64,000 nt of DNA. It comes from Gallionella sp. (lineage in GTDB: Bacteria; Pseudomonadota; Gammaproteobacteria; Burkholderiales; Gallionellaceae). This document shows positions 8,918-18,090 of this stretch, piece by piece. The stretch lies in NCBI GenBank assembly GCA_028689145.1, contig JAQTWT010000001.1, forward strand, positions 186,001 to 250,000, written 5' to 3'. A program made the translations under genes and the position numbers. The notes under the pieces were generated by a model that had not been told where the DNA came from, did not search any database, and saw only the letters and a program-made list of their open reading frames with translations. The number at the start of each line of letters is the position of its first letter. Position 1 is the stretch's first letter.

Positions 8918-9529
8918 TTACATCAACGAACGAAAGGTAATAAAGAATAAATAAATGCTTCCCACTAACAACAGCCAGCCGAATCGTCTGGCATGATGCG
9001 TTACAAAACGATCTACTTGGTCACGTGGCACATCCATGATTTTAATCGCCTGACGCGAGGACACCCATTTATTGGCATCTGTTTCTATGTCGCGCAACAA
9101 GCTTGGACGCAACCACAGGAACAGCCCCACAATGAACGCAACTACCGCGCCAGTTAAGGAAAACAGCACCAATGAATCAAGCAATGCGTCTATCATCCTG
9201 CGCGGCATTTTCCAATTCAAGTTTTGCAGCGCATAGGCCTTGTCAAACAAAAAAGCAAAGTAAATAAAGACATACAAGGAACCCAGTAAAACAGCAGCCC
9301 CAAATGCCTTATGATGCCGATAAAACCAGTGCTCGATACTAATACCCCGATCCAGAAGTTCGCTCAAATGCCGCGAAGTTATCCAGCGGTTGGACATGTG
9401 GTTAATACGCTCCAGACTTTGCGGCTTCAAGATAAGCAGCAAGCTAAGAACGATGCCAATTGGCGCGCAGATCAACAAAAAAATTGCCAAATAACGCCAA
9501 AATTGCATTTCAATCAGGTTAATGTGCAT
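8918..9529 (-). CDS. Membrane protein with internal duplication
   Basis: 203 aa, four predicted membrane segments arranged as two copies of one module. Copy one runs from IGIVLSLLLILKP through SNRWITSR to HHKAFGAAVLLGSLYVF; copy two from VVAFIVGLFLWLRP through ANKWVSSR to HHARRFGWLLLVGSIYLFF. Each copy thus has helix, R/K-P, N-(R/K)-W-(I/V)-(T/S)-S-R, HH-(K/R), then a second helix. I know no function for it. It starts 29 bases after the GspG-like pseudopilin gene on the same strand and is probably the next gene of the mshE-mshG operon. Confidence 0.65.
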   Translation of the reverse strand: MHINLIEMQFWRYLAIFLLICAPIGIVLSLLLILKPQSLERINHMSNRWITSRHLSELLDRGISIEHWFYRHHKAFGAAVLLGSLYVFIYFAFLFDKAYALQNLNWKMPRRMIDALLDSLVLFSLTGAVVAFIVGLFLWLRPSLLRDIETDANKWVSSRQAIKIMDVPRDQVDRFVTHHARRFGWLLLVGSIYLFFITFRSLM

Positions 9530-9558
9530 ATATCGTTAAGTCAGTTAACATATCTCGA

Positions 9559-10095
9559 TTAAAACCAAGAATAAGGTTCGACCGGTTCAAATAGGATACC
9601 GGTCAATTCGGGTGGCGCATCCTGCAACGAAGGCAAGCGCGAAGGTTCATAATAGACAACCACATGATAACGTATCCATTGCTTGCCGTCAGTACCGGGC
9701 TTGAAGCTTTTGGCGCGTTTGAGCACATAAATTAAATCACGAGACTCCCGATCAAACATCCAGTTACCCGGCTCAACTGTTAACGGTGTTGGATCGTCAA
9801 ATTCCCCTGCATAATTTGTCGGTTTTTGTTGCAACCAGCGCATCGGGTTATCCGTTTTCAACACTTCCACATCGGAGGGCCTTCCGCGCGTCAGAATCCG
9901 GCCATACTGCATAGTCAGCGAGGTCTGTATCGCGCCGACCACTCCCACCATAGCTGTTCTCTCAGCCTGTTCCTGATAATTTTCCACCTTGGCAGGAATT
10001 ACGCTCGCCATTACCGCAAGAATGCTGATAGACACAATCAACTCAAGCAGGCTGAACCCACCTTCAGAGGTGAATGATGTAGTTCTGATATTCAT
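9559..10095 (-). CDS. GspG/MshB-like pseudopilin
   Basis: 178-residue prepilin-like protein: leader of 13 residues ending GG, then FSLLELIVSISILAVM with Glu at +5. The soluble part is unlike the four MshA copies: it has no Cys pair and instead carries NPMRWLQQKPTNYAGEF and a WMFDRESRDLIYVLKR stretch, as in GspG-type pseudopilins. In the usual MSHA order mshB follows mshG, and this gene overlaps the mshG stop by four bases. MshB is therefore the likely role, but the sequence alone only supports a GspG-like minor pilin. Confidence 0.75.
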   Translation of the reverse strand: MNIRTTSFTSEGGFSLLELIVSISILAVMASVIPAKVENYQEQAERTAMVGVVGAIQTSLTMQYGRILTRGRPSDVEVLKTDNPMRWLQQKPTNYAGEFDDPTPLTVEPGNWMFDRESRDLIYVLKRAKSFKPGTDGKQWIRYHVVVYYEPSRLPSLQDAPPELTGILFEPVEPYSWF

Positions 10096-11333
10096 TTATT
10101 TAACGCCGCTTTACCAAGATCCCACAATGGCAGGAAGACACCAAGCGCGAGGAGCATCACCAGAATACCCAAAAACACTATCAAAATTGGCTCGATCTTC
10201 GCACTGAGGGATTCGACTTCGAATTTGACTTCACGTTCATACATGTTGGCAACTTCAAACAGCAGGCCATCCAAATCACCCGTTTCTTCGCCGACAGCGA
10301 TCATCTGCAATACCACCGGACTAAACACCCCGGTAGCGGCAGCGGCACGCAAAATACTCTCACCGCGTTCAATGCCTTCGCGCATCTGCTCAATATGACC
10401 GCCGATAAATACATTATTTACCACCATACCGACAGAACTTAAACCTTGCAAAATCGGCATGCCGCTCTTGAAAGAAAGTGCCATACTGCGCGCAAAACGT
10501 GACAAGGTGGATTTAAAAAGAATCCCCCCAGCTATAGGCAATTTAAACTTGTACTTATCCCACTTATATCGACCGTTAGTTGTGGTGATGTAGTAACGAA
10601 AAGCCGCTACTGCGGCAATTAGCGCCACCAGCATCAACAGCCAGTAATCTACCATAAAAGCAGAAAACCCCATTAACATTCTGGTAATGAGCGGTAATTC
10701 TGTATGAAATCCGGCGAATACTTTAGCAAAAGCCGGGAGCACAAACAAGTTAACAATGACAACCGCAACCGCCATCGCCATTATCACAAACATCGGGTAA
10801 CGTGTCGCAGCCCTGATGTTTTCATGCATTTCCCGCTCAAAATCCAGATAGTCGTGCAACCGTATAAACATTTCATCTAGCGTACCGGTCACCTCACCCA
10901 CTTGCACCATGCTGATGTAGAACTGTGAAAACACTTTTGGATGAAGACGCAACGCAACGCTCAGTTCGCGGCCTTTATCCAGACTTTCACGCAAATCCTG
11001 GATCATTACCGCGACACTTTTATTCTGGGTTGATTCTTGCAAGCCCGTCAGCGCGCGCATGATCGGAACACCGGCCTTAAGCATGGTGTGCATCTGGCGG
11101 CTGAACAGAATCAAATCCTTTGCCGTGATGGGCGTTTGATGAAGACTCTTTAGCCAGGCCGGCTCAGATAAGTCTTTGGGGTTTTCCTTTACGACACGAA
11201 TTTCCCTAATCTCGAGCGGCGTAATGCCGGTATTCATCATCTTATCCGCAACAGCATAACTGTCATCGCCTTCCAGCGTGCCTTGCATCAGATCACCGCG
11301 TGCATTTCGTCCTTTGTAAGCAAAGACTGCCAC
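10092..11333 (-). CDS. mshG: MSHA inner-membrane platform protein MshG (GspF/PilC family)
   Basis: 413-residue polytopic platform protein on which the pilus ATPase acts. Two GspF repeats are visible: FSRQMHTMLKAGVPIMRALTG and FARSMALSFKSGMPILQGLSS, each followed by helices. Conserved pieces such as MVQVGEVTGTLDEMF and MIAVGEETGDLDGLLFEVA sit at the same place in both repeats. It lies two bases after mshE and overlaps the pseudopilin gene by four bases, a tight operon. Length is normal for the family. Confidence 0.9.
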   Translation of the reverse strand: MAVFAYKGRNARGDLMQGTLEGDDSYAVADKMMNTGITPLEIREIRVVKENPKDLSEPAWLKSLHQTPITAKDLILFSRQMHTMLKAGVPIMRALTGLQESTQNKSVAVMIQDLRESLDKGRELSVALRLHPKVFSQFYISMVQVGEVTGTLDEMFIRLHDYLDFEREMHENIRAATRYPMFVIMAMAVAVVIVNLFVLPAFAKVFAGFHTELPLITRMLMGFSAFMVDYWLLMLVALIAAVAAFRYYITTTNGRYKWDKYKFKLPIAGGILFKSTLSRFARSMALSFKSGMPILQGLSSVGMVVNNVFIGGHIEQMREGIERGESILRAAAATGVFSPVVLQMIAVGEETGDLDGLLFEVANMYEREVKFEVESLSAKIEPILIVFLGILVMLLALGVFLPLWDLGKAALNK

Positions 11334-11335
11334 GA

Positions 11336-13039
11336 TTAATCCTCTACCTGATTACTGATGCGCATCACTTCGGAAACCGTAGTTTGCCCCTGCTTCATTT
11401 TTGCCAACGCGTGATCAACAATGGTCTTGCCGAACATATGTTTTCTCGCAATTTGCATAAAATCAGTAACGCTCTCCTGCGAAGCAGCCATGACCAGTTC
11501 ACGGCTCATTTCTAGCATTTCATACACACCGGTACGGCCATAATAACCGGTACCATTACAATGCGCGCAACCGCGCCCGTACAACAACCCACCCCACTGA
11601 TCAGACGATACACCCTCGACTTTCAACCACTCGCTTTCCTGGTCATTGGGGATATGCGTTTCGCTGCAACTTTCGCAAACCAGCCGCACCAGCCGCTGCG
11701 CCATAATAGCCTGCAGCGAAGAGGCCACCATGACGCGCGTCGTTCCCAAATCCACCAGACGAAACAAAGTGCCTGCCGCATCGCGGGTATGCAGGGTGGA
11801 CAACACCAGATGCCCGGTCATCGCGGCGCGCAAGCCAATCTGCGCTGTTTCTTCGTCGCGCATTTCGCCTATAAGAATAATATCCGGGTCTTGACGCAAG
11901 GCGGAGCGCAACACCACCGAAAAAGTCAAATCGATATTTTCATTGACCTGCACCTGATTAATGCCCGGCAAGCGATACTCCACCGGATCCTCCACCGTGA
12001 TGATTTTTTGCTCCAAAGTGTTGATTTCAGCGAGCGCGGCATATAGTGTGGTGGTTTTTCCGCTACCGGTCGGGCCGGTAACCAGCATCATGCCGTTGCT
12101 GCGCCGGATAATCTCCCTGAAGCGTTTCAACATATCAGGGGGCATACCCAATTTATCAAGCGATACCATGCCGCCCTCCTGTCGCAGCAAACGCATCACC
12201 ACTGCTTCGCCAAACTGCGTGGGGCAAGTTGCGATACGCACATCCACACCCTGCCCGCGCACTTGCACATGAAAGCGGCCGTCCTGCGGCATCCGTTTTT
12301 CGGAAATATCCAGACCGGCCATCAGTTTGAGACGCAGCACCAATGCGGTGGCAATTTTGTTATCGGCTTCCGTTTGCAGATGCAACAATCCGTCGATGCG
12401 AAAACGTATCCTCAGCATGACTTCTTGCGGTTCGATGTGGATATCGGAGGCACGAACCTGCGAGGCATCGTCGAACATGGTCTGCAATAGTTTGACTACC
12501 GGCGCTTCCTCAGTGCCGACATTTTCGGTCAGCGCGGCAAGATCGATGTAGTCTTCGCCCATATCCTCGCTGAGTTCACGGGCAAAACCGCTGATTTCAT
12601 CGGTGCGCCGGTAACAGCGATCAATACTTTCCAGCAATTTACTTTCGGTGACTATCGCCACGTCGATATCGCGTCTGACAACACGCACAATTTCGTCGAA
12701 TGCCGGTAAATCAGTCGGATCAACCATTCCAATCAGCAACTTGCCGTTACGCTCCTCCAGCGCGATGGCGCGCGATCGTCGCGCCTGATTTTCCGGCAAC
12801 AGTTTTAACAGGCTGGGATTGATGTTGTAATATTTGAGGTTAACGAAGGGAATATTGAGGTGCATGGCCAGTATCTGGGCAATCTGCTCCTCGGTGACGA
12901 AGGCACTTTCCACCAGCACGCGCCATAGCTTGCGACCGGTGCGCATTTGCTCTGCGAGCACGAATTTTAGTTGCTCTTGAGATATAAGGTTCTGCTGAAC
13001 CAGCAAATCGGTCAAGCTAACTTTTTCCGGACGAGCCAT
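11336..13039 (-). CDS. mshE: MSHA pilus extension ATPase MshE (GspE/PilB family)
   Basis: 567-residue cytoplasmic hexameric ATPase driving pilus assembly. The N-terminal 70 residues have the MshEN layout (LTDLLVQQNLISQEQL to LAEQ, then LWRVLVESAFVTEEQI). The C-terminal ATPase has a Walker A GPTGSGKTTTLY near residue 325, an Asp-rich box, a Walker B (DIILIGEMRDEETA) and a zinc tetracysteine (CESC and CAHC). The MshEN motifs, which bind cyclic di-GMP in Vibrio, lack the usual Arg/Gly (SLT for RLG, KLW for KLG), so nucleotide binding may be altered. The ATG follows AAGGA. Confidence 0.92.
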   Translation of the reverse strand: MARPEKVSLTDLLVQQNLISQEQLKFVLAEQMRTGRKLWRVLVESAFVTEEQIAQILAMHLNIPFVNLKYYNINPSLLKLLPENQARRSRAIALEERNGKLLIGMVDPTDLPAFDEIVRVVRRDIDVAIVTESKLLESIDRCYRRTDEISGFARELSEDMGEDYIDLAALTENVGTEEAPVVKLLQTMFDDASQVRASDIHIEPQEVMLRIRFRIDGLLHLQTEADNKIATALVLRLKLMAGLDISEKRMPQDGRFHVQVRGQGVDVRIATCPTQFGEAVVMRLLRQEGGMVSLDKLGMPPDMLKRFREIIRRSNGMMLVTGPTGSGKTTTLYAALAEINTLEQKIITVEDPVEYRLPGINQVQVNENIDLTFSVVLRSALRQDPDIILIGEMRDEETAQIGLRAAMTGHLVLSTLHTRDAAGTLFRLVDLGTTRVMVASSLQAIMAQRLVRLVCESCSETHIPNDQESEWLKVEGVSSDQWGGLLYGRGCAHCNGTGYYGRTGVYEMLEMSRELVMAASQESVTDFMQIARKHMFGKTIVDHALAKMKQGQTTVSEVMRISNQVED

Positions 13040-13139
13040 AATTCCTTCCTGATTTATTTATTGCGGCTGACTAGTTTTCGGGCAAGTGTGGAAGTTAGCC
13101 GTTTTCCTCGATGCTGACAAGACTTGCCGGGTATTTTTC

Positions 13140-13619
13140 ATGTTTAATGTAATTCTTTATCAACCGGAAATCCCGCCTAATACCGGCAACATCATTCGCC
13201 TGTGCGCAAACACCGGCTGCCAGTTGCATTTGATCGGCCCCTTGGGCTTCACGCTGGAAGACAAACAACTCATCCGCGCCGGGCTGGATTATCACGAATT
13301 CGCGGCATTGCGCCTGTATACCACTTTGCCGGAGTGCCTGCTGGCATTCGACCCGTCGCGCGTTTTTGCGCTGACCACCAAAGCCCGGCAATCATTCCAT
13401 ACCGGCTCCTACCGCGATGGGGACGCATTTTTGTTCGGACCGGAAAGTCGCGGCCTGCCTGCAGCGGTGCTGGATCAGTTTGATATCCAACATCGGATGC
13501 GCCTGCCGATGCTGCCGCATAGCCGCAGCCTGAATCTGTCGAATACTGTAGCCGTAACGGTGTTCGAAGCATGGCGGCAATGCGGATTCACCGGAGCGAA
13601 AACTGGAAATCAGGATTGA
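13140..13619 (+). CDS. trmL: tRNA (cytidine(34)-2'-O)-methyltransferase TrmL
   Basis: SPOUT methyltransferase that modifies the wobble base of certain tRNA-Leu, 159 aa, cytoplasmic. The diagnostic start [20 protein letters not shown] is present, as are a central FGPESRGLP and the C-terminal knot [18 protein letters not shown]. The start at 13140 gives the family's normal length; the frame extends upstream but without homology. It is divergent from mshE and converges with gpsA, whose 3' end overlaps by ten bases. Confidence 0.93.
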   Translation: MFNVILYQPEIPPNTGNIIRLCANTGCQLHLIGPLGFTLEDKQLIRAGLDYHEFAALRLYTTLPECLLAFDPSRVFALTTKARQSFHTGSYRDGDAFLFGPESRGLPAAVLDQFDIQHRMRLPMLPHSRSLNLSNTVAVTVFEAWRQCGFTGAKTGNQD

Positions 13620-14605
13620 TTGAATTCCCAATTCGGGGAACGGCTCAGCAGATCGGAGACTACTTCACCGACAGGCATGTGCTGGTAAAGCACACGGTAT
13701 ACCGCCTCGCAAATAGGCATTTCAACCCTTATGCTTTGCGCAAGATGATGCACTTCGCGCACGGTATAGACACCTTCCGCGACATGCCCCAGTTTGCGCA
13801 AGATTTCCGGCAGATCATGTTGCTGCGCAAGCCATAGACCAACCTGCCGATTGCGCGATAAATCGCCGGTACAGGTAAGGATTAAATCGCCAACACCGGA
13901 TAGTCCGCCAAAAGTTTCCTGATGACCGCCTAATTTCAGTCCCAGTCGCGTGATCTCAGCCAGACCGCGTGTGATTAATGCCGCGCGCGCGTTAAAACCC
14001 AACCCCATGCCATCGCAGACACCTGCTGCAATGGCCATCACATTCTTCACCGCACCGCCGACTTCCACTCCAACCACATCGCTGCTGGCATAGATCCGCA
14101 AACGCGCGTGATGCAAGGCATGCACCATGCTCTGTGCAAAACGCTCATCACGGGAGGCAAGTGTCAGAGCGGTTGGCAAGCCGCGCGCCACTTCCTGCGC
14201 AAAACTGGGCCCTGACAGCACACCATAATTAAGTCCTGCAGGCAGTTCTTTATCGGCGATCTGATGGGGCAACAGCGAGGTTTCGGCCTCGAACCCCTTG
14301 CACAACCACACTACACCGCCACATCGCCCGGAACGCGCAATCTGTTGCAGCATCGCACGCAACCCCGAGGTGGGAGTGGCGATAATCAGCAACTCGGCGC
14401 TATCCGACGCGACAGAAAAATCTGCGCTCAATTCAAGGTTATCCGGGAAAACAGCTTCAGGAAGGTAGCGTTGATTGCAACGTGCGGCATGCATCGCTTC
14501 GATTTGCGCAGTATCGCGCGCCCACAGCGTAACGCGATGATTGGCGGACAGACTGATCGCAAGCGCGGTTCCCCATGCCCCCGCACCGATGACGGTAATG
14601 TTCAT
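13610..14605 (-). CDS. gpsA: Glycerol-3-phosphate dehydrogenase [NAD(P)+]
   Basis: Makes sn-glycerol-3-phosphate from dihydroxyacetone phosphate for phospholipid synthesis; 331 aa, cytoplasmic. The N-terminal Rossmann motif [13 protein letters not shown] is clear. Further family signatures are [14 protein letters not shown], the catalytic region [15 protein letters not shown] and [20 protein letters not shown]. It is the last gene of the operon that begins with the PglL-like gene, following the SH3 protein by about 70 bases. This pairing with secB is common in betaproteobacteria. Confidence 0.95.
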   Translation of the reverse strand: MNITVIGAGAWGTALAISLSANHRVTLWARDTAQIEAMHAARCNQRYLPEAVFPDNLELSADFSVASDSAELLIIATPTSGLRAMLQQIARSGRCGGVVWLCKGFEAETSLLPHQIADKELPAGLNYGVLSGPSFAQEVARGLPTALTLASRDERFAQSMVHALHHARLRIYASSDVVGVEVGGAVKNVMAIAAGVCDGMGLGFNARAALITRGLAEITRLGLKLGGHQETFGGLSGVGDLILTCTGDLSRNRQVGLWLAQQHDLPEILRKLGHVAEGVYTVREVHHLAQSIRVEMPICEAVYRVLYQHMPVGEVVSDLLSRSPNWEFNQS

Positions 14606-14673
14606 TTGTTCAACCTAAATTGCGCCGCAGCTGCCAACCAACCGGGCGCGCGCAGGTCTGCTCAAGCTATTGA

Positions 14674-15144
14674 TTAGTCGCCCCATACCTCGGTGCTGCG
14701 CACATAGCCGATTTCCGCATCTTGATGGCGTACCTTAACCCAACCTGTGCCGGTCGCTTCGAGACGCTCCAATGCCACCTGCTGACGCACCTGTAATACT
14801 CGCGCCGCCCCTGAATCAGGTTCGGCACGCACATCAAGCAGGGCTGGCAATACGAAAACATAGCGTTTGCTGCTCAACACACGTTTTTCCACCCAGTACA
14901 ACGAACCGGAACGGTCGCGCACTTTAACCCAGCTATCCAATGTCACCACCTGCTCGAAAGGCATATAGCGGTTTACCACAAACAGCTTCTTAGCCTTGAG
15001 CGATGGCGCATCATAAAGTATCGCGCTGTTCTCGCTAACCGACACAAAATCCGCCGCGTATGCAGCACTGGCGGAATACAACATTACCGCCACCGCAATC
15101 AACCGCGCCGGCACAAACAGAGGGTGCAAATTGCGCAGTTTCAT
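14674..15144 (-). CDS. SH3-domain periplasmic protein
   Basis: 156 aa with a signal peptide cut near SAAYA|ADF. The mature part has two bacterial SH3-like segments: SVSENSAILYDAPSLKAKKL with WVKVRDRSG, and LLDVRAEPDSGAARVLQV with WVKVRHQDAEIGYV. Such domains usually bind peptidoglycan or proteins in the envelope. The start touches the secB stop (one shared base), so it is translated with secB. The exact role is not known. Confidence 0.8.
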   Translation of the reverse strand: MKLRNLHPLFVPARLIAVAVMLYSASAAYAADFVSVSENSAILYDAPSLKAKKLFVVNRYMPFEQVVTLDSWVKVRDRSGSLYWVEKRVLSSKRYVFVLPALLDVRAEPDSGAARVLQVRQQVALERLEATGTGWVKVRHQDAEIGYVRSTEVWGD

Positions 15145-15608
15145 TAGTGGGTAGTAGTGGCAGCCGCAGCCTGCTCCTGCTTGTGCTGCTGATAGAGCAC
15201 ATCGAAATTAACTGGACTTAACAATACCGGAGCAAAACCGGCGCGCACTGCAACATCGGAAACGACTTCGCGCAAATATGGGAATAGAATGTTCGGGCAC
15301 ATCACGGCCAGCACTGGTTCCATATCTTCGTTGGGTAGATTGTTCAGGCGGAAAATACCGGCTTGCTTGGCTTCGATCAGGAACATCACCTTTTCGCCGA
15401 TTTTGGCTGTTACGGTGTTGGTGATCGTTACTTCGTATATACCGCCCTCAATTGCTGTAGCCTGGGTATTTAATTGCACCTCAATCTGCGGGTTTTCGCG
15501 TTCCAGAAAAATATGCGGCGCATGCGGAATTTCCAGCGAAATATCCTTTACATAAATTTTTTCTATATTAAATACGGGTTGGTTGGTTGCTTGTTCTGTT
15601 TCAGTCAT
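15144..15608 (-). CDS. secB: Protein-export chaperone SecB
   Basis: Tetrameric cytoplasmic chaperone that keeps preproteins unfolded for the SecA-dependent export path; 154 aa, normal length. Recognisable stretches include FNIEKIYVKDISLEIPHAP near the N-terminus, FLIEAKQAGIFRL, and the SecA-binding CPNILFPYLREVVSD. A His-rich end (ATTTH) follows an Ala/Gln tail. It lies in a run of minus-strand genes (rhodanese, grxC, secB, SH3, gpsA) that is common in this bacterial class. Confidence 0.96.
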   Translation of the reverse strand: MTETEQATNQPVFNIEKIYVKDISLEIPHAPHIFLERENPQIEVQLNTQATAIEGGIYEVTITNTVTAKIGEKVMFLIEAKQAGIFRLNNLPNEDMEPVLAVMCPNILFPYLREVVSDVAVRAGFAPVLLSPVNFDVLYQQHKQEQAAAATTTH

Positions 15609-15642
15609 GTTTTTTCCTTGCTGTTATGTTGCCCTAATGAAA

Positions 15643-15900
15643 TTATATTGCTAAAAGTTTATCCAGCTCACCCGCGTGATCGAGTGACGCGAGATCGTCA
15701 TAGCCGCCGACATGCTTGTCGCCGATATAAATTTGCGGCACGGTGCGTCGTCCGGTTTTCTCCATCATCGCCACGCGCAATTCCGGCTGCAAATCGACAC
15801 GTATTTTCTCAATCTCCTTTACACCCTTGCGCTGCAGCAACTGTTCGGCACGGATGCAGTAAGGACAGACTGCGGTGCAGTACATCAATATCTTATCCAT
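15643..15900 (-). CDS. grxC: Glutaredoxin 3
   Basis: 85-residue dithiol glutaredoxin, reducing protein disulfides and mixed glutathione disulfides in the cytoplasm. The CPYC active site is at residues 12-15, followed by the family marks TVPQIYIG (cis-Pro) and GGYDDLASLD. The ATG at 15900 overlaps the rhodanese stop (TGATG); a GTG at 15903 would add one residue. It is probably translated by coupling from the rhodanese gene. Confidence 0.95.
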   Translation of the reverse strand: MDKILMYCTAVCPYCIRAEQLLQRKGVKEIEKIRVDLQPELRVAMMEKTGRRTVPQIYIGDKHVGGYDDLASLDHAGELDKLLAI

Positions 15901-16310
15901 CACTTTTTCACCGGCAAATTAGCTTTCTGCCAGGCAGTGATACCGCCCGCCAGATTGTATATCTGGGCAAAACCATGTTTTCCCAACGTCATACAAGCCG
16001 AGCCGGAACGGTTGCCGCTACGGCATATCACCACAATGGGGCATTCCTTATACCTTTCCAGTTCATTGACTCGCCCGTTTAATTGACCCAACGGAATAAG
16101 CGTGGAATTCAGAATGTGCCCAAGCTTGTATTCGCCCTCTTCACGCACATCCAACAGTAAAGCATTTTTATGGTTGATAAGTTGCAAAGCGGCCGTGCAA
16201 TCCACCTCCCTAATGCCTCGAATACGGTTGCCGAATACCGACCATAGCAGCATGATACCGCTGATCAAAGCGATGGAAACCGGAAGAATATTATTGCTGA
16301 TGAACTGCAC
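15900..16310 (-). CDS. Membrane-anchored rhodanese-like protein
   Basis: 136-residue single-domain sulfurtransferase fold with an N-terminal membrane anchor (about residues 8-26). The rhodanese active loop CRSGNRSG has its Cys at 96; LLLDVREEGEYKLGHI is the conserved substrate-side element. Such proteins sit at the inner membrane and carry persulfide sulfur; the substrate is not known. Its start overlaps the end of the PglL-like gene by 20 bases and its stop overlaps grxC. The position before grxC and secB is conserved in betaproteobacteria. Confidence 0.88.
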   Translation of the reverse strand: MQFISNNILPVSIALISGIMLLWSVFGNRIRGIREVDCTAALQLINHKNALLLDVREEGEYKLGHILNSTLIPLGQLNGRVNELERYKECPIVVICRSGNRSGSACMTLGKHGFAQIYNLAGGITAWQKANLPVKK

Positions 16311-18090
16311 GCTTGCGCTCCTTTTCTTTTTGGATGGCGAATTCTAGCAGAGCTGAAAAATGCGCGGGGTCATTCTCGGCTAAACGGACTAGCTGGTTAT
16401 ACTCGTTTTCATGCGCGGGATATGACCATATTGCCTGCTCCCAAAGCTTTTGAGCCTGTTCAATCTGTCCGTTCTGGGCAAGAAAGAATGCTTGCCGGTA
16501 GACCACCGGTTGCGTCGGAACAAAGCGCATGATGCGATCATTCAATTCAAGTTTGACTCCGAGATGGTCGTCATTGATATATGCAAAGGCACCCATGAAC
16601 ATCTCGGCATAAGGTAACAGAAGTGAACCACCATGCACTTCAATCAGTCCATTTCGGACGCGGGTAAAGGCTTCGGCAATAGTCATAACACCGGAAACTG
16701 GGCGTATCGCCAGCGTATCTTTTAATTGCAGATAACCGCTACGCAGTTGTATCAGGGTCATCAAGCCAAGCAGCAAAATTGCCACCAGCGACATCCGCCC
16801 CACCTTGCGCAACTCAAGGTGATAGAACATTTCATCCAGCATGCCCAGCAGAATTGCCGCAACAGCCACAAAATAGGTATACCACAATGGGTATTCAAGC
16901 AGGCTATGGATCGCCAGCACGCCCAATGCCGCATACCCCCACCAGTGCGCCGCATCCGGCGCTGCGCGACGCAAACCGCGCAGCCACACACCCAGCGAGG
17001 CGAACAACACCAGCAGCCCTGCCAGACCGGCCTCGGCCGCAATCTGAAAAATCAGATTATGGGCGTTGTTGTAAAGGCCAGTGATGTAATTGGGATGCAA
17101 TACAGGCAACAACTGGAAGTGATGCCATGCAAACTGTCCGAACCCCACTCCCAGCCACGGCGAATGGGTGAGCATCAACCACGATTCATGCCACAGATAC
17201 AAGCGAATTCCGCCGGAATCTGCCGCACCAAATAATCGCTGCAGGCTATCCACCTCTCCTCCCGCTCCTGCCAGAAAGGGTAGCTGAACAATCCAGTACA
17301 TTAGCGCAAAACCTGCCATGAGCAACAGGCTGTAGCGCAACAGCAGGAGCAGCCGCACATCGCGCCGCGCCCCCCACCATGCCAAACCAACCATCAACAG
17401 CAAATACAGCCAAGCGCTGCGCGAACCGCTCAATGACATCACAAACAACAACGGCACGGACAGCATTATTACAAACCCAACTCTCAGCTTATGCTGCTGC
17501 AACAGCAAGCCTAACGAAATCAAACCCAGCGCAATATAATTGGCAAAATGGTTGGCCTGCCCAAGATTGCCAAATACACCACCCGATATTTTCAGCACAA
17601 CCCAGGGACTCAGCGGGGTATTCCATCGATAATATTGCAAGACACCGACCAAGGCGCTCAACTCCGCGCCGATTAGCAAAAAAATAGCCAATGTAATTGA
17701 AACTTTCTCAAGACCAAAACAAACGCGCAGTCTGGCACCCAGCAGCATCAGCAATGCGGCAAACAGCAGATACAGGATATACAGCAACCCCTGATCGGCG
17801 TAGGCAATTTTATTCAGGGCCATTTGCAGCAACAGGATTGCGATCAACCCGGCAGGCAGTTGCGCAATGCGCGGAATTTCCGGCCGCAGCCAAAAATCCC
17901 TGGTTACCAGCAAAGTAAGGGCAAACACCCCCAGCAAAGCACTCCACCATTCCTGATCAAACGTGGTCAACGGGTATTGATGACGAGAGTGCAGGAACGG
18001 CAAAACCCACATCAACCCTACCAAAAATAAACTGATGTATGCCAAGCTGGGCTGCCTAGCCCTCAAAAAAGCCAGCGCATTTGTCAGCAC
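16291..18090 (-). CDS. PglL-family O-oligosaccharyltransferase / O-antigen ligase-like
   Basis: 599-residue inner-membrane protein with about ten to twelve hydrophobic helices and a C-terminal soluble region with helical repeats. The Wzy_C signature region is clear: SGSRSAWLYLL, HSPWLGVGFGQFAWH and AHNLIFQIAAEAGLAG, the last being typical of PglL. PglL enzymes move lipid-linked glycans onto Ser/Thr of pilins; O-antigen ligases share the fold, so the acceptor is not certain. The GTG start at 18090 is preceded by AAGGA. It begins the operon that ends in gpsA and lies 3 kb from the MSHA genes. Confidence 0.75.
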   Translation of the reverse strand: MLTNALAFLRARQPSLAYISLFLVGLMWVLPFLHSRHQYPLTTFDQEWWSALLGVFALTLLVTRDFWLRPEIPRIAQLPAGLIAILLLQMALNKIAYADQGLLYILYLLFAALLMLLGARLRVCFGLEKVSITLAIFLLIGAELSALVGVLQYYRWNTPLSPWVVLKISGGVFGNLGQANHFANYIALGLISLGLLLQQHKLRVGFVIMLSVPLLFVMSLSGSRSAWLYLLLMVGLAWWGARRDVRLLLLLRYSLLLMAGFALMYWIVQLPFLAGAGGEVDSLQRLFGAADSGGIRLYLWHESWLMLTHSPWLGVGFGQFAWHHFQLLPVLHPNYITGLYNNAHNLIFQIAAEAGLAGLLVLFASLGVWLRGLRRAAPDAAHWWGYAALGVLAIHSLLEYPLWYTYFVAVAAILLGMLDEMFYHLELRKVGRMSLVAILLLGLMTLIQLRSGYLQLKDTLAIRPVSGVMTIAEAFTRVRNGLIEVHGGSLLLPYAEMFMGAFAYINDDHLGVKLELNDRIMRFVPTQPVVYRQAFFLAQNGQIEQAQKLWEQAIWSYPAHENEYNQLVRLAENDPAHFSALLEFAIQKEKERKRAVHQQ

